A stretch of 64,000 nt of DNA, taken from positions 1 to 64,000 of the forward strand of contig NZ_CANNDS010000002.1 in the NCBI RefSeq assembly GCF_947503415.1, given 5' to 3'. This document shows, piece after piece, positions 11,375 to 20,322 of this stretch. Numbering within the stretch: position 1 is the first letter of the stretch; each line of letters starts with the position of its first letter. The notes beneath the pieces were generated by a model, which ran no database searches, was not told the origin of the DNA, and saw only the letters and a list, made by a program, of their open reading frames with translations. Origin of the DNA: an uncultured Tateyamaria sp. (GTDB lineage: Bacteria; Pseudomonadota; Alphaproteobacteria; Rhodobacterales; Rhodobacteraceae). The position numbers and the translations under genes are program-made.

Positions 11375-12271
11375 ATGAACCTGCGCTGCCTGAAAGTGTT
11401 CTGCCTGGTGATGGAGGAAGGCACCCTCGTCCGTGCGGCGGACGCAATGCATCTGAGCCAGTCGGCAGCAAGCAGATTGCTGCAACTGCTGGAACAGGAA
11501 TATGCGATCCGGTTGTTCCGACGCGAAAACCGACGGTTGATCCCCACGCCAGAGGCCGAACGCTTTTATCCCGAAGCCCTGCGCATCCTGTCTCAGATCG
11601 ACGCCCTACCGGCTTTCGTTCAGCAGATACAAAGCGGATCGCCCGAAGCGTTCCGGATCATCGCGCAGACACGGATCGTCAATGGCCTGGCCATCCCGGC
11701 CATTGCCCTGTTGCGTGATGCCTTTCCCGATCAGCCAATCAAGCTTGAGATCCACCCGCGCCGCGACCTTGGGCGGCGGATGCTGAATGATCGCTACGAC
11801 ATCGGCCTGACGGCGCTTCCGTTGGCGATTGATCAGATGGCACCTGTTCGGTTGGGTGCGGTTCCCCTGAAAATCGCCATCGCCAGCGATCATCCCTTGG
11901 CCGCGCGCGATGTGCTGCGCCCGGAGGACCTGGCGGATGTGCCGTATATCGCGCTGGATGACACAACAGTCATTCGACGCATCGTCGATCAGGAACTGGC
12001 CGCAATTGGTGCGCGGCTTCGGGTGGCGCATGAGGTGTCACTGGGATCGGCGGCCTACAGGCTGGTGCAGCGCGGCATGGGCTTTACCTTTGCCGATCCG
12101 GTCGCATTGGACCCCGAATTGGCCTCCGATGTTCGGCTGGTGGATTGGGAGCCGCGCATGGAGATCGAGTTCGGGTATTTCGCGCCCGACAGGGCACGGA
12201 AACATGACCTGACCCACGCCTTTGACCAAGCTCTGCGCGTTGTCTTTGCGCAACGGACTAAGGGCATGTGA
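11375..12271 (+). CDS. LysR-family regulator of the tct operon
   Basis: The 298-residue protein has an N-terminal LysR helix-turn-helix (MNLRCLKVFCLVMEEGTLVR then LSQSAASRLLQLLEQ) and a periplasmic-binding-like effector domain. It is divergent from tctC, the usual arrangement for a LysR regulator and its target. The 123-bp intergenic region holds the AT-rich repeat GAATTAT-CC-GAATTAT and the inverted element TCGA-GAAAT-TCGA, which are plausible binding sites. The start is placed at MNLRCLKV; an upstream in-frame start would lie inside these elements. The effector is probably the imported acid or its CoA ester. Confidence 0.88.
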   Translation: MNLRCLKVFCLVMEEGTLVRAADAMHLSQSAASRLLQLLEQEYAIRLFRRENRRLIPTPEAERFYPEALRILSQIDALPAFVQQIQSGSPEAFRIIAQTRIVNGLAIPAIALLRDAFPDQPIKLEIHPRRDLGRRMLNDRYDIGLTALPLAIDQMAPVRLGAVPLKIAIASDHPLAARDVLRPEDLADVPYIALDDTTVIRRIVDQELAAIGARLRVAHEVSLGSAAYRLVQRGMGFTFADPVALDPELASDVRLVDWEPRMEIEFGYFAPDRARKHDLTHAFDQALRVVFAQRTKGM

Positions 12272-12298
12272 AATGCCGTGTGCTTGCTCGTGTAACCG

Positions 12299-12336
12299 AC
12301 AGCCCTGTCCTGCGCGGTCACACGAGACAGGGCTGT
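12299..12336. terminator. Bidirectional terminator between lysR and phytochrome genes
   Basis: A perfect 11-bp inverted repeat (ACAGCCCTGTC with GACAGGGCTGT, 16-nt loop) sits in the 67-nt gap between two convergent genes. It could stop transcription from both sides, although the T-tracts are poor. Confidence 0.55.
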
Positions 12337-12338
12337 AG

Positions 12339-14918
12339 CTAGGTCTCTTTCGCCAGTGCCATATGCGTTTGTTTGTACAGGCTTTCGGACGTGAACGGTT
12401 TCTGAACCACGGGCGCGTCCGGGTATTCAGTCAGAATGCTTTCGACATCACCGTATCCGGTGGCGAGGACGAAGGGGATGTTCAGAGCGTTCAACCGCTG
12501 CGCAACGGGCAGTGATGTCTGGTTGCCCAGATTTATGTCCAGCACGGCAAAGCTGATATCCTCGCCCTCGATGATTTCGAGCGCGTCTTCAACGGAACTT
12601 GCCAGCTTGACGTCGGATGCCCCGATGCCGCTCAGGATGTCGGACGCATCCAGGGCGATCACCATGTTGTCCTCCAGCACGAGCGCTGTGCCGGACAACT
12701 CGACCATAGCGCTGCCAGTGCTTGGGGCGTCGCTCGGGCCGTCCTCCTTGTCGACTATCACGCCTTCGGAGACATATCGTGATGGGATCATGATATCGGC
12801 TTCGAACCCGGAGATCTTGAAGCGCGTCTCGACCGTTCCATTCAGTTCGAACGGCACGGTGCGTTCGATGATCGTGGACCCAAACCCGCGTCTTGTCGGC
12901 GCCTTGACCACAGGTCCACCGCGCTCGCGCCATTCGATGACAAGCGCGCCGTCATCGGCAATGTTCAGGTCGACACCGACCCTGCCAGACTGATCGGTCA
13001 ACGCGCCATACTTGGCGGAGTTTGTGACCAGTTCATGGATCACCAAGGCCATGGTGGAAAACGCCTCGGGGGCAAGCAAAGGGGCGTCGCCGGTCACGAC
13101 CAGACGTTCCCTTTGTCCGTTCAGGAATGCGTTCACTTCGACGTGGATCAGGTTCCTGATGGCGCTTGGCGCCCATTCCTGACGGGTGAGTTGATCATGC
13201 GCCCGTGCGAGCGACTGAATGCGGCCATCCAGTACTTTGGTATAGGATTCGAGTGTCACAGCCCCCGATTTGCTTTGCGAGACGAGCCCTTGAATCAGGT
13301 TGAGGATGTTTCGCACCCGGTGATTGAGTTCCGCGATCAACAGTTCCTGCTTTTCCGCGGCTGCCTTGCGATCCGCGTTCGCCTCGTCAGTCAGCTTGAG
13401 AACGATTTCGATCAAGGACAGGCGCAGCGCTTCGGCGGCCCGCAGTTCGCTTTCTATCCATGGCGCTGAGGTGTTGCGCACCATCTCCGTCCAAGCGTCA
13501 AAGCTTTTTCGCGGCGTCAGGCGCACCCCGTTTGGGCCCACTTCCACCGGCTTTTCGGGATTGCCTGCCCACCGGACGGACCGTGCAATCTCGCGACGGA
13601 AGAACACGATATAGTCGCGCGGTGTTCGGGAAATCGGTACGGCGACAAGTCCCGCCACACGGTCACCGATGGCTTCGGCATCGGGGTAGTTCGCAATGAT
13701 GCGGTCCGTCGCAAACACCTGCCCGGTTGGGGCGGTGTTCAAAAAGCGCACCAGCCGTTTGAATTCGTCGGCCGTGGGGGCAGAACCGCGCGCGGTGTAG
13801 CGCCCTTCGGAGTACACGGCGACCCCGTCGCTGGACACAACCTGGGACAACTCGTCCGCGATGACTTCGAAGCTGTCGATAAGGTCGCTGCCAGCGGACA
13901 ACCGAACCATCAGGCGGTCGTGCAGCGCCCGCGAATTGCGTTCCTCGTCGCGAATTTCGGCCTCCAGCTTGCGTTCGAGTTCGTACGAGAAAAACTGGGC
14001 AAAAAGCTCGATCGCAGTGCGGCGCTCATAGTCCACGTACCGGGCGGACCGATGGTGACATGCAAAGAGGCCCCACAGGTCGCCGTCCTTCAGAATGGAC
14101 ACTGACATCGACGCCTCGACGCCCATGTTTCGCAGGTATTCCAGATGGATGGGCGACACGGCCCGTGTCACCGACAGGGACAGGTCCAGCGGCTCGCCAT
14201 TGGGATTGCGCTCGGGAACAAGCGGTGACACCTCTCCGTTCACGTCCGCAATCAGACGCAACGTGCTGCGCTTGTAAAGCTCGCGGGCCTGCTTGGGGAT
14301 ATCGCTGGCCGGATATCGCAGCCCCAGAAAGGGCTCCATGCCCGAGGCGTGCCGTTCCGCGATCACTTCACCGGACCCGTCCTGCGCAAAGCGGTACACC
14401 ATGACCCGGTCAAACCCGGACAGGACCTGCAGCGCCACCGCCGCCTCCTGCACGGCGGAGATCACCGTGTCCTTCTTGGCGACGCGTGCAATCAACGGCT
14501 GCACCAGAGCCATGTCGTCGCGCTCCTCTTCCGAGGATTTCGGCTCGAATTCAAATATGAAGGACTGGCCGGACACATGGATGGAGACGTCGAACAGGCG
14601 TCCGTCCTCAAGGACATCGTAGCCGAACAGGCGGCTGCCACCCGCGCCCGAGCTGCTGCTGATCTGCAATTTGGTGCGCAAGTCGTGCACCGTCCGTTCA
14701 GGCAGCAATTCGATCAGGCGCTGGCCGACAACCTCGTTCGGATCAAGGCCCAGCATCTCCGCGCAGTTGGCTGACATGTGATTGATCATCAGGTCGGAGG
14801 ATGTGGAAATCAGACATCCGTAGCCTTGCACATTCCCAAGAAGATGTATGGGTTCGCGGTCGCAATTGGTGAGGTCCACTGACTGATCCGCAGCCCCACC
14901 TTTGTCGAGTTGAGTCAT
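12339..14918 (-). CDS. bphP: Bacteriophytochrome histidine kinase with receiver domain
   Basis: The 859-residue protein runs PAS-GAF-PHY-kinase-receiver. Cys19 in LTNCDREPIHLLG is the usual bilin-attachment site of bacteriophytochromes. The GAF domain has the PASDIP motif near residue 200 and the CHHRSARYVDYERR tail. The kinase is of the HWE/HisKA_2 class, with LNHRVRNIL near residue 532. A receiver domain at about 740-855 has the phospho-acceptor Asp in VLDINLG. It senses red/far-red light in the cytoplasm. The ATG overlaps the heme oxygenase stop by 4 nt (ATGA), so sensor and chromophore enzyme are made together. Output partners are not encoded here. Confidence 0.94.
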   Translation of the reverse strand: MTQLDKGGAADQSVDLTNCDREPIHLLGNVQGYGCLISTSSDLMINHMSANCAEMLGLDPNEVVGQRLIELLPERTVHDLRTKLQISSSSGAGGSRLFGYDVLEDGRLFDVSIHVSGQSFIFEFEPKSSEEERDDMALVQPLIARVAKKDTVISAVQEAAVALQVLSGFDRVMVYRFAQDGSGEVIAERHASGMEPFLGLRYPASDIPKQARELYKRSTLRLIADVNGEVSPLVPERNPNGEPLDLSLSVTRAVSPIHLEYLRNMGVEASMSVSILKDGDLWGLFACHHRSARYVDYERRTAIELFAQFFSYELERKLEAEIRDEERNSRALHDRLMVRLSAGSDLIDSFEVIADELSQVVSSDGVAVYSEGRYTARGSAPTADEFKRLVRFLNTAPTGQVFATDRIIANYPDAEAIGDRVAGLVAVPISRTPRDYIVFFRREIARSVRWAGNPEKPVEVGPNGVRLTPRKSFDAWTEMVRNTSAPWIESELRAAEALRLSLIEIVLKLTDEANADRKAAAEKQELLIAELNHRVRNILNLIQGLVSQSKSGAVTLESYTKVLDGRIQSLARAHDQLTRQEWAPSAIRNLIHVEVNAFLNGQRERLVVTGDAPLLAPEAFSTMALVIHELVTNSAKYGALTDQSGRVGVDLNIADDGALVIEWRERGGPVVKAPTRRGFGSTIIERTVPFELNGTVETRFKISGFEADIMIPSRYVSEGVIVDKEDGPSDAPSTGSAMVELSGTALVLEDNMVIALDASDILSGIGASDVKLASSVEDALEIIEGEDISFAVLDINLGNQTSLPVAQRLNALNIPFVLATGYGDVESILTEYPDAPVVQKPFTSESLYKQTHMALAKET

Positions 14919-15484
14919 GACGTGAGTTCCTTGCCCAGACTGTGCTGGACGGTCCATGTGCTGGCAACTTCGTAGAAAAGATCAAAGAGCCGTCTGGTGT
15001 CTGTTGTGATCGTGTCTGCCCGCGCGCTTTGAACAGGCACCTGCCCGAGGTCATGGCAGACGCTGCGCCACCGGCCGGGCACCGGGGCCATCGCGAAATA
15101 GGCCTGCGCATCGCGGACAAGTGCGTCGGTGGATGTTGCCCAGTTGCGCTTGAGCACTTGGCTGCCAAGGCGGGAGCCTTCGATGATGTAGTCCATCGCC
15201 AAAGGGTCGACCGGGTCCATCGGTGCCGCAGCCATCGGCGTATATGACGTGCCCAACGTGGCCAAATCCGCCGCGATACGCCGCTGCATATCGCGCAGGC
15301 TGCTTTGCGCATGACTGTCGTTGATCGCAGCGCTGGTCATCGCGTCGAAACAGACATGATGAATCCCCAGAAACGCGGCAAAGCCGTCCCGCGTTTGCAA
15401 GTCGAAACCGGCAAGCGTTTCGTCAACGCGCACATGATCGGCATATGTCCGATCCTTCAGGGCCTGCCGAAAGTCGGCTTGCAT
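14915..15484 (-). CDS. bphO: Biliverdin-producing heme oxygenase
   Basis: The 189-residue product has the all-helical heme oxygenase pattern: a proximal His near residue 17 (TYADHVRVDETL) and the distal-helix segment DYIIEGSRLGSQVL. It opens heme to biliverdin, the chromophore of the bacteriophytochrome whose gene overlaps its 3' end by 4 nt. This pairing is standard for bphO-bphP operons. The sequence is divergent from canonical HmuO, so the identification rests on motif and context together. Confidence 0.87.
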   Translation of the reverse strand: MQADFRQALKDRTYADHVRVDETLAGFDLQTRDGFAAFLGIHHVCFDAMTSAAINDSHAQSSLRDMQRRIAADLATLGTSYTPMAAAPMDPVDPLAMDYIIEGSRLGSQVLKRNWATSTDALVRDAQAYFAMAPVPGRWRSVCHDLGQVPVQSARADTITTDTRRLFDLFYEVASTWTVQHSLGKELTS

Positions 15485-15939
15485 GGATATCGTCCCCCTC
15501 GACGGCGTCCTCGACCCTTTTAGGGATAGAACGACTTAGAAGTATCGGCAATTTGATATATTCCACTCGCAGGCAGTTCGCTGTCAATAATCTATGACAT
15601 AGCAGAACGCGCGACCTACGTGTTCTGATGCTTGACGTTGGGTCTGCTGACGCAGTTCCGCGCATCGGGTCATCTTTCAGCAATTCAACTTATTTCCCCC
15701 GGTTCAGGCTGTACTTCTTCACGACGGTTCGGAGCCACCGCAATGAAAGCCCTCGATAAAATGCGACAGTCACGACAATGTTCTGAACCGCTGCCCAGCT
15801 TGTGCCCTTGATGCGTATCGGCAGAAAGCTGTTCGACCGCAGACCGCAATGCACCAACTCCGAAACTGGTCAAAGAAACGCGGTTCGACCCCACAAGCAG
15901 GTTCTCACATGACCTGAAGCGTGGTGCAAAAAGGAAGAG
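15485..15939. other. Intergenic region upstream of the phytochrome operon
   Basis: These 455 bases contain no convincing gene. The half near 15485-15600 is AT-rich and should hold the bphO promoter. The rest lies downstream of the serine tRNA; an open frame here is only the antisense-type read-through of that tRNA. Confidence 0.4.
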
Positions 15940-16029
15940 TGGCGGACAGACAGGGATTCGAACCCTGGAGACGGTCTCCCGCCTACACACTTTCCAGGCG
16001 TGCGCCTTCGACCACTCGGCCACCTGTCC
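15940..16029 (-). tRNA. tRNA-Ser (GGA anticodon)
   Basis: On the minus strand a 90-nt sequence folds as a class II tRNA. The acceptor stem pairs GGACAGG with TCTGTCC, the D-arm has GGCCGAGTGGTCGAAGGC, the anticodon loop is CTGGAAA (anticodon GGA), a long variable arm follows, and the T-arm is CAGGG-TTCGAAT-CCCTG. The CCA end is encoded (positions 15940-15942). It reads serine codons UCC and UCU. Confidence 0.96.
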
Positions 16030-16099
16030 GTGGGGCGTCTTTATCCAAACCCGGTGGTCGAATGCAAGTCGCAAGATGAAAGAAAGCTGCCGCGTGCCC

Positions 16100-16819
16100 C
16101 TATCGGTCCAGATGTAGATAAACGCGCCGGTTCATCCGCCCCTTCTTTTCGATCTTGCCGATGCGCAGGCTACCGATCTCGCCTGTGCGGGCCACATGGG
16201 TGCCGCCGCAGGGTTGCAGGTCCACGGTTGTGTCGGCCTCGCCAATGCGGATCAGACGGATCCGCCCCGCACCACGGGGTGGCTGGACCGACAGTGTCTT
16301 GACCATGCCGGGGTTGGCATCAAGCTCGGCATCGGTGATCCATTCGGCGCTGACGGGGATATCGGCGGACACGTGGGCGTTCAGCATCTCTTCGACCTCG
16401 TCGCGGTTTTCCGGGGCATCGGCCATGTCGAAATCCAGTCGCCCGCGCCCTGCCCCGACAGAGCCTCCGGTGACGCCGAACGGCAGTGCCACCGACAACA
16501 AATGCAAGGCCGTGTGTACGCGCATATGCGCATAGCGGCGGTCCCAATCGAGGCTTTGAGTCACATTTGTCCCGACAGGTGGCAAGGCACGTGGTTCTGC
16601 CGGAACCAATACAATCGCATCGTCATCGCCCTTGATCGCAGTCGCGATACCAAGCGCGCCACCGGACCATGTCAGCGCTCCGCTGTCACCGGGTTGTCCG
16701 CCACCCGTGGGATAGAACACGGTCTGGTCCAGAACGATACCGCCCTCGGGGGTGTGTGCCATCACAACACCGTCTGCATCACGGGCATAGGCGTCATCGC
16801 GAAACAAGGGGCTGGTCAT
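16100..16819 (-). CDS. alaX: Alanyl-tRNA editing protein AlaX
   Basis: The 239-residue protein is a stand-alone editing domain related to the AlaRS C-terminal part. It hydrolyses mischarged Ser-tRNA(Ala). The zinc ligands are visible as HTALH (the HxxxH site) and CGGTH. The N-terminal beta-barrel segment [15 protein letters not shown] is also conserved. Its ATG overlaps the stop of the upstream mechanosensitive channel gene by 4 nt (ATGA), placing it at the end of a long minus-strand operon. Mistranslation by serine is a known consequence of oxidised AlaRS in other systems, so a link with oxidative stress is possible but inferred. Confidence 0.92.
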   Translation of the reverse strand: MTSPLFRDDAYARDADGVVMAHTPEGGIVLDQTVFYPTGGGQPGDSGALTWSGGALGIATAIKGDDDAIVLVPAEPRALPPVGTNVTQSLDWDRRYAHMRVHTALHLLSVALPFGVTGGSVGAGRGRLDFDMADAPENRDEVEEMLNAHVSADIPVSAEWITDAELDANPGMVKTLSVQPPRGAGRIRLIRIGEADTTVDLQPCGGTHVARTGEIGSLRIGKIEKKGRMNRRVYLHLDR

Positions 16820-19221
16820 CGTCCGTCTCCATCCTCGGCCGGGCTGTCCGGGTCCATGTCGGTTTGGTCAATATGCTGAACCGTTGGTGGGGCCGCCGCA
16901 GGCTTGTCCCCCTGTGACTGGGGTTGCAGAACTTCCGGGTTGCGCAGCCACACATCCCGCTGGGCAAAGGGTATCTCGATTCCTTCCGCTTCGAACCGAG
17001 CCGCGATCTGGTGGTTGATCTCGTTCTTGACGGCCAGCATCCAATTTACATCACGCAGAATGATGCGGATTTCAAAGTCGAGGCTGTCCGCACCAAAGCC
17101 CATGAACAGGACGGCGGGTGGTGGATTGGCAAGGGCCATGGGATGGGCATCTGCAATCTCTTTCAACACCGCCTCGACCCGGCGTGTGTCGGTGCCATAG
17201 GCCACGCCCACGGGTATGATCACGCGGCCCACAGTGTTGCCGCGGGTGTAGTTGGTGACCGTGCCCGAGATCAGGTCGGCATTGGGCACGATGACGTCCG
17301 TGCGGTCGAAGGTTTCAATCCGCGTCGAGCGGACCGATATCGAGCGCACGTAGCCCATTTGCCCTCCAACCTCGATCCAGTCACCTTCGGAAATGGGACG
17401 CTCGATCAACAGGATGATACCGGACACAAAGTTCGACACGATGGTTTGCAGACCAAAGCCGATGCCGACGGAAAGGGCTCCGGCCACGATGGCAAGGCTT
17501 GACAGATCAATGCCTGCGGACGTGATGGCAATCAGGGCCGCTAGGAAAATACCGACATAACCAAGGCCCGACACAATCGCGACCTGCCCGCCCGGATCAA
17601 TCCTGGTCTTTGGCAGAACAGAGGTTTTCAACGCGTTCTGCACCGCGCGGGTCAGAAGGTAGCCGATGACAAAGACGACAATCAGCGTAAAGAAGCTGCC
17701 GGGTGAGATGGTCATGTCACCGATGGTCAGGCCAGATCGCAGGGTGGCCCACACTTCCGTCAGGTCGGTCACACGTGCCCCCCAGATCAGGGACAGCGGG
17801 ATGATGGCGAGCAGAACGACCAGGAACCCGAGAAGGGTCGGCACCAGACTGTCCCGCGCGCCCTCACCCGGTCGCAGCGCGGCATAGGCGTCGCGGATTA
17901 CACCCTGCAACAGAACGACCGTACCGATCAGCGCCAGCGTCAGGATCATGGGATAGGTCAGGAATTTTGCCGCTGCACCAAACCCCAGCGCGGCAAGGAT
18001 CGGGGCGATCAGGCCCACGGCAATCACGGCCTGCCCAACGGTGCCGACGATGCGGTCGCCATAGCGCGCCTCGTGATCACTGTCTTCGGCGCTGTCGCGG
18101 ACACGCCGACGCAAGAGCCACCCCAACCGGATCAGAATAAGGGACGCCACCATGATCAGTGGGAAGTTCAGAACCGCGTCTGACCCTGGATCATAGCGGT
18201 CGAAGTCGGAAAAGCGGCCCAGCAGGATGTAGATCGCAAAGACGACGCCCAGAGTGACGGTATAGATGCGTCCCTCGGACCGCCGATTCTCAGGAATGGC
18301 GACTGGTGCTCGCAGGGCGTCGTCCTTGGGGAACAAACGGCTTGCCAGCCAGAGCGAGAAGAACAGCACAAGGCCCACACCTTCAAGCGCGTCCAGCAAC
18401 AAATCACCGCGCGGGCCGAAGAGCTGCGTGGCACGAACCGCCCGAATGAACGCGAACAGGCCCAGCATGGGCAGGATGATCTGCCCCAGTGACACGACAA
18501 AACTTGCCACGCCCGCACTTGATCTGGCATCGCCACGCTGGATGCGCACGGCCAACAGCTCCGACCAGTAGCGCGAGCGCGCCAGCAGCACGATACCAAT
18601 GGCCAGCAACACAAGGATCAAAGGCAGGTTGTCGCTGGCATTCGACATGCGCGACGGGTTTTTCCACGCCTGCCGTATCCCCGCTGACATCGCGATCAAC
18701 GTGTCTTGGGCATGTCGCGCGGCGGTTGACCAGTTCGATGGATTGACCGGCCACGGCCCCATGTTCAACAGTTCATCTGTCTGTCGCTGGCGCAGGATTT
18801 CGTCAATTTCAGTGATGATGCCATTGGCGCGGCTGAACGCTTCTTCGGCGGTTCGTCGCGGTGTGCTCAACCGTTCAAGCTGGGCATTCAATTCGGCCCG
18901 CCTGTTTGCAATTTCCGACGCTTCATCCTGCCCTTCCTCGGGCGCAGGCCCAAGGGCCGCGATCTGGTCGCGTAACGTCTGCAACCGGCTGTCATTGGCG
19001 TTCAGCTGGTTTTGGAATTGCAGCCGCCAATCCGCCACCTCGGCTCGTAAGGTTTCAAGGGCGCGATCGGACGCTCGCGCCGTCTCTACCGCGTCTTCCG
19101 CGCGCGATGCGGCCGTTTGCCATGATGCGTAGTCCGGCCCGGCGTTTTGCGCGGTGGTGCATGTTGCAAAGACAGCAAAGCACAGCGACAGAATTGCGGC
19201 ACGCACAAAGGCGAGATGCAT
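16816..19221 (-). CDS. DUF3772 mechanosensitive channel (MscS family)
   Basis: The 801-residue protein has a signal peptide, a periplasmic coiled-coil domain (about residues 25-160, DUF3772), around ten membrane helices and a C-terminal MscS domain. The MscS part shows ALSVGIGFGLQTIVSNFVSG, the pore helix with its small-residue packing, followed by ERPISEGDWIEVGG. It probably releases solutes on hypo-osmotic shock. The ATG at 19221 shares one base with the cysK stop (TGATG); a GTG one codon earlier is also possible. It is coupled to alaX downstream. Confidence 0.93.
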   Translation of the reverse strand: MHLAFVRAAILSLCFAVFATCTTAQNAGPDYASWQTAASRAEDAVETARASDRALETLRAEVADWRLQFQNQLNANDSRLQTLRDQIAALGPAPEEGQDEASEIANRRAELNAQLERLSTPRRTAEEAFSRANGIITEIDEILRQRQTDELLNMGPWPVNPSNWSTAARHAQDTLIAMSAGIRQAWKNPSRMSNASDNLPLILVLLAIGIVLLARSRYWSELLAVRIQRGDARSSAGVASFVVSLGQIILPMLGLFAFIRAVRATQLFGPRGDLLLDALEGVGLVLFFSLWLASRLFPKDDALRAPVAIPENRRSEGRIYTVTLGVVFAIYILLGRFSDFDRYDPGSDAVLNFPLIMVASLILIRLGWLLRRRVRDSAEDSDHEARYGDRIVGTVGQAVIAVGLIAPILAALGFGAAAKFLTYPMILTLALIGTVVLLQGVIRDAYAALRPGEGARDSLVPTLLGFLVVLLAIIPLSLIWGARVTDLTEVWATLRSGLTIGDMTISPGSFFTLIVVFVIGYLLTRAVQNALKTSVLPKTRIDPGGQVAIVSGLGYVGIFLAALIAITSAGIDLSSLAIVAGALSVGIGFGLQTIVSNFVSGIILLIERPISEGDWIEVGGQMGYVRSISVRSTRIETFDRTDVIVPNADLISGTVTNYTRGNTVGRVIIPVGVAYGTDTRRVEAVLKEIADAHPMALANPPPAVLFMGFGADSLDFEIRIILRDVNWMLAVKNEINHQIAARFEAEGIEIPFAQRDVWLRNPEVLQPQSQGDKPAAAPPTVQHIDQTDMDPDSPAEDGDGR

Positions 19222-20255
19222 CACACGTCCTCGAAAACGCCGGGAATGCTGGATGGTCCCTGATCAAGCCACTCTGGCACGGGCAGGCCTTTTTCCTTAA
19301 GGAAATCAGGATTGAACAGCTTGGACTGATAGCGTGTGCCAAAGTCGCACAGGATGGTCACGATGGTGTGGCCCGGACCCATATCCTTAGCCATGCGAAT
19401 GGCCCCGGCCACGTTCACACCGGACGACGCACCAAGGCACAGGCCCTCATGTTCCAGCAGATCGAAGACAATTGGCAACGCTTCTGAATCGTGGATATTG
19501 TAGTTGAAATCCGGGGTCAGCCCTTCAAGGTTCTTGGTGATGCGTACTTGCCCGATGCCTTCGGCAATGGAGGACCCTTCCATCGCGATTTCGCCGGTTG
19601 TGAAGTAGCTGAAAAGCCCCGCGCCGTCCGGGTCAGCCAGACCGATCTTGACACCTTTGGGCTGCAACACCTGGGCCACGCCGGCCAATGTCCCACCAGA
19701 CCCCACGGCACAGATGAAGCCGTCGACCTTGCCGTCGGTCTGGTCCCATATCTCAGGTCCGGTGGTTTCGATATGGGCTTTGCGATTGGCGACATTGTCG
19801 AACTGATTGGCCCAGATCGCGCCATTCGGTTCCGTCTTGGCAAGCTTTTCGGCCAGACGACCGGAATAACGGACGAAGTTGTTCGGATTGCGGTAAGGAG
19901 CCGCTGGCACCTGCACCAACTCGGCCCCGGCAAGGCGCAACATGTCCTTCTTTTCCTGGCTTTGTGTCTCCGGGATTACGATCACCGTCTTGAAGCCCAT
20001 TGAAGCGCCGACAAGAGCAAGGCCAATGCCCGTATTGCCCGCCGTGCCCTCGACAATGGTTCCACCGGGGCGCAATTCGCCACTTGCCACGGCCTCTTGA
20101 ATGATGGCGAGGGCCGCGCGGTCCTTGACAGACTGGCCGGGGTTCATGAACTCGGCCTTGCCAAGAATTGTGCACCCCGTCTCTTCGCTCGCCCTGCGCA
20201 GCTTGATCAGGGGCGTGTTTCCAATGGCCTCGGCCAGATCAGATGCGTAGCGCAT
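19221..20255 (-). CDS. cysK: Cysteine synthase (O-acetylserine sulfhydrylase)
   Basis: The 344-residue PLP enzyme begins MRYASDLAEAIGNTPLIKL and contains the PLP lysine in PGQSVKDRAA, the GTAGNTGIGLA loop and the GSGGTLAG phosphate-binding loop. It makes cysteine from O-acetylserine and sulfide. Downstream of trgB (67-nt gap), it completes the trgA-trgB-cysK arrangement known from the Rhodobacter sphaeroides tellurite-resistance locus. The annotated start removes a 31-codon extension that lacks family similarity. It overlaps the following channel gene by one base. Confidence 0.92.
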   Translation of the reverse strand: MRYASDLAEAIGNTPLIKLRRASEETGCTILGKAEFMNPGQSVKDRAALAIIQEAVASGELRPGGTIVEGTAGNTGIGLALVGASMGFKTVIVIPETQSQEKKDMLRLAGAELVQVPAAPYRNPNNFVRYSGRLAEKLAKTEPNGAIWANQFDNVANRKAHIETTGPEIWDQTDGKVDGFICAVGSGGTLAGVAQVLQPKGVKIGLADPDGAGLFSYFTTGEIAMEGSSIAEGIGQVRITKNLEGLTPDFNYNIHDSEALPIVFDLLEHEGLCLGASSGVNVAGAIRMAKDMGPGHTIVTILCDFGTRYQSKLFNPDFLKEKGLPVPEWLDQGPSSIPGVFEDV

Positions 20256-20322
20256 GGGGCATTCCTTTCGTCGTTCGCCAAAGGTGTAGCTGTGGTGCCC
20301 CGTGACCTCAAGCCACGTTAGC

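Noticed and set aside
15685-16074. A minus-strand frame containing the string [15 protein letters not shown]
   Set aside because: This string is the well-known spurious translation of a serine tRNA, which lies at 15940-16029.
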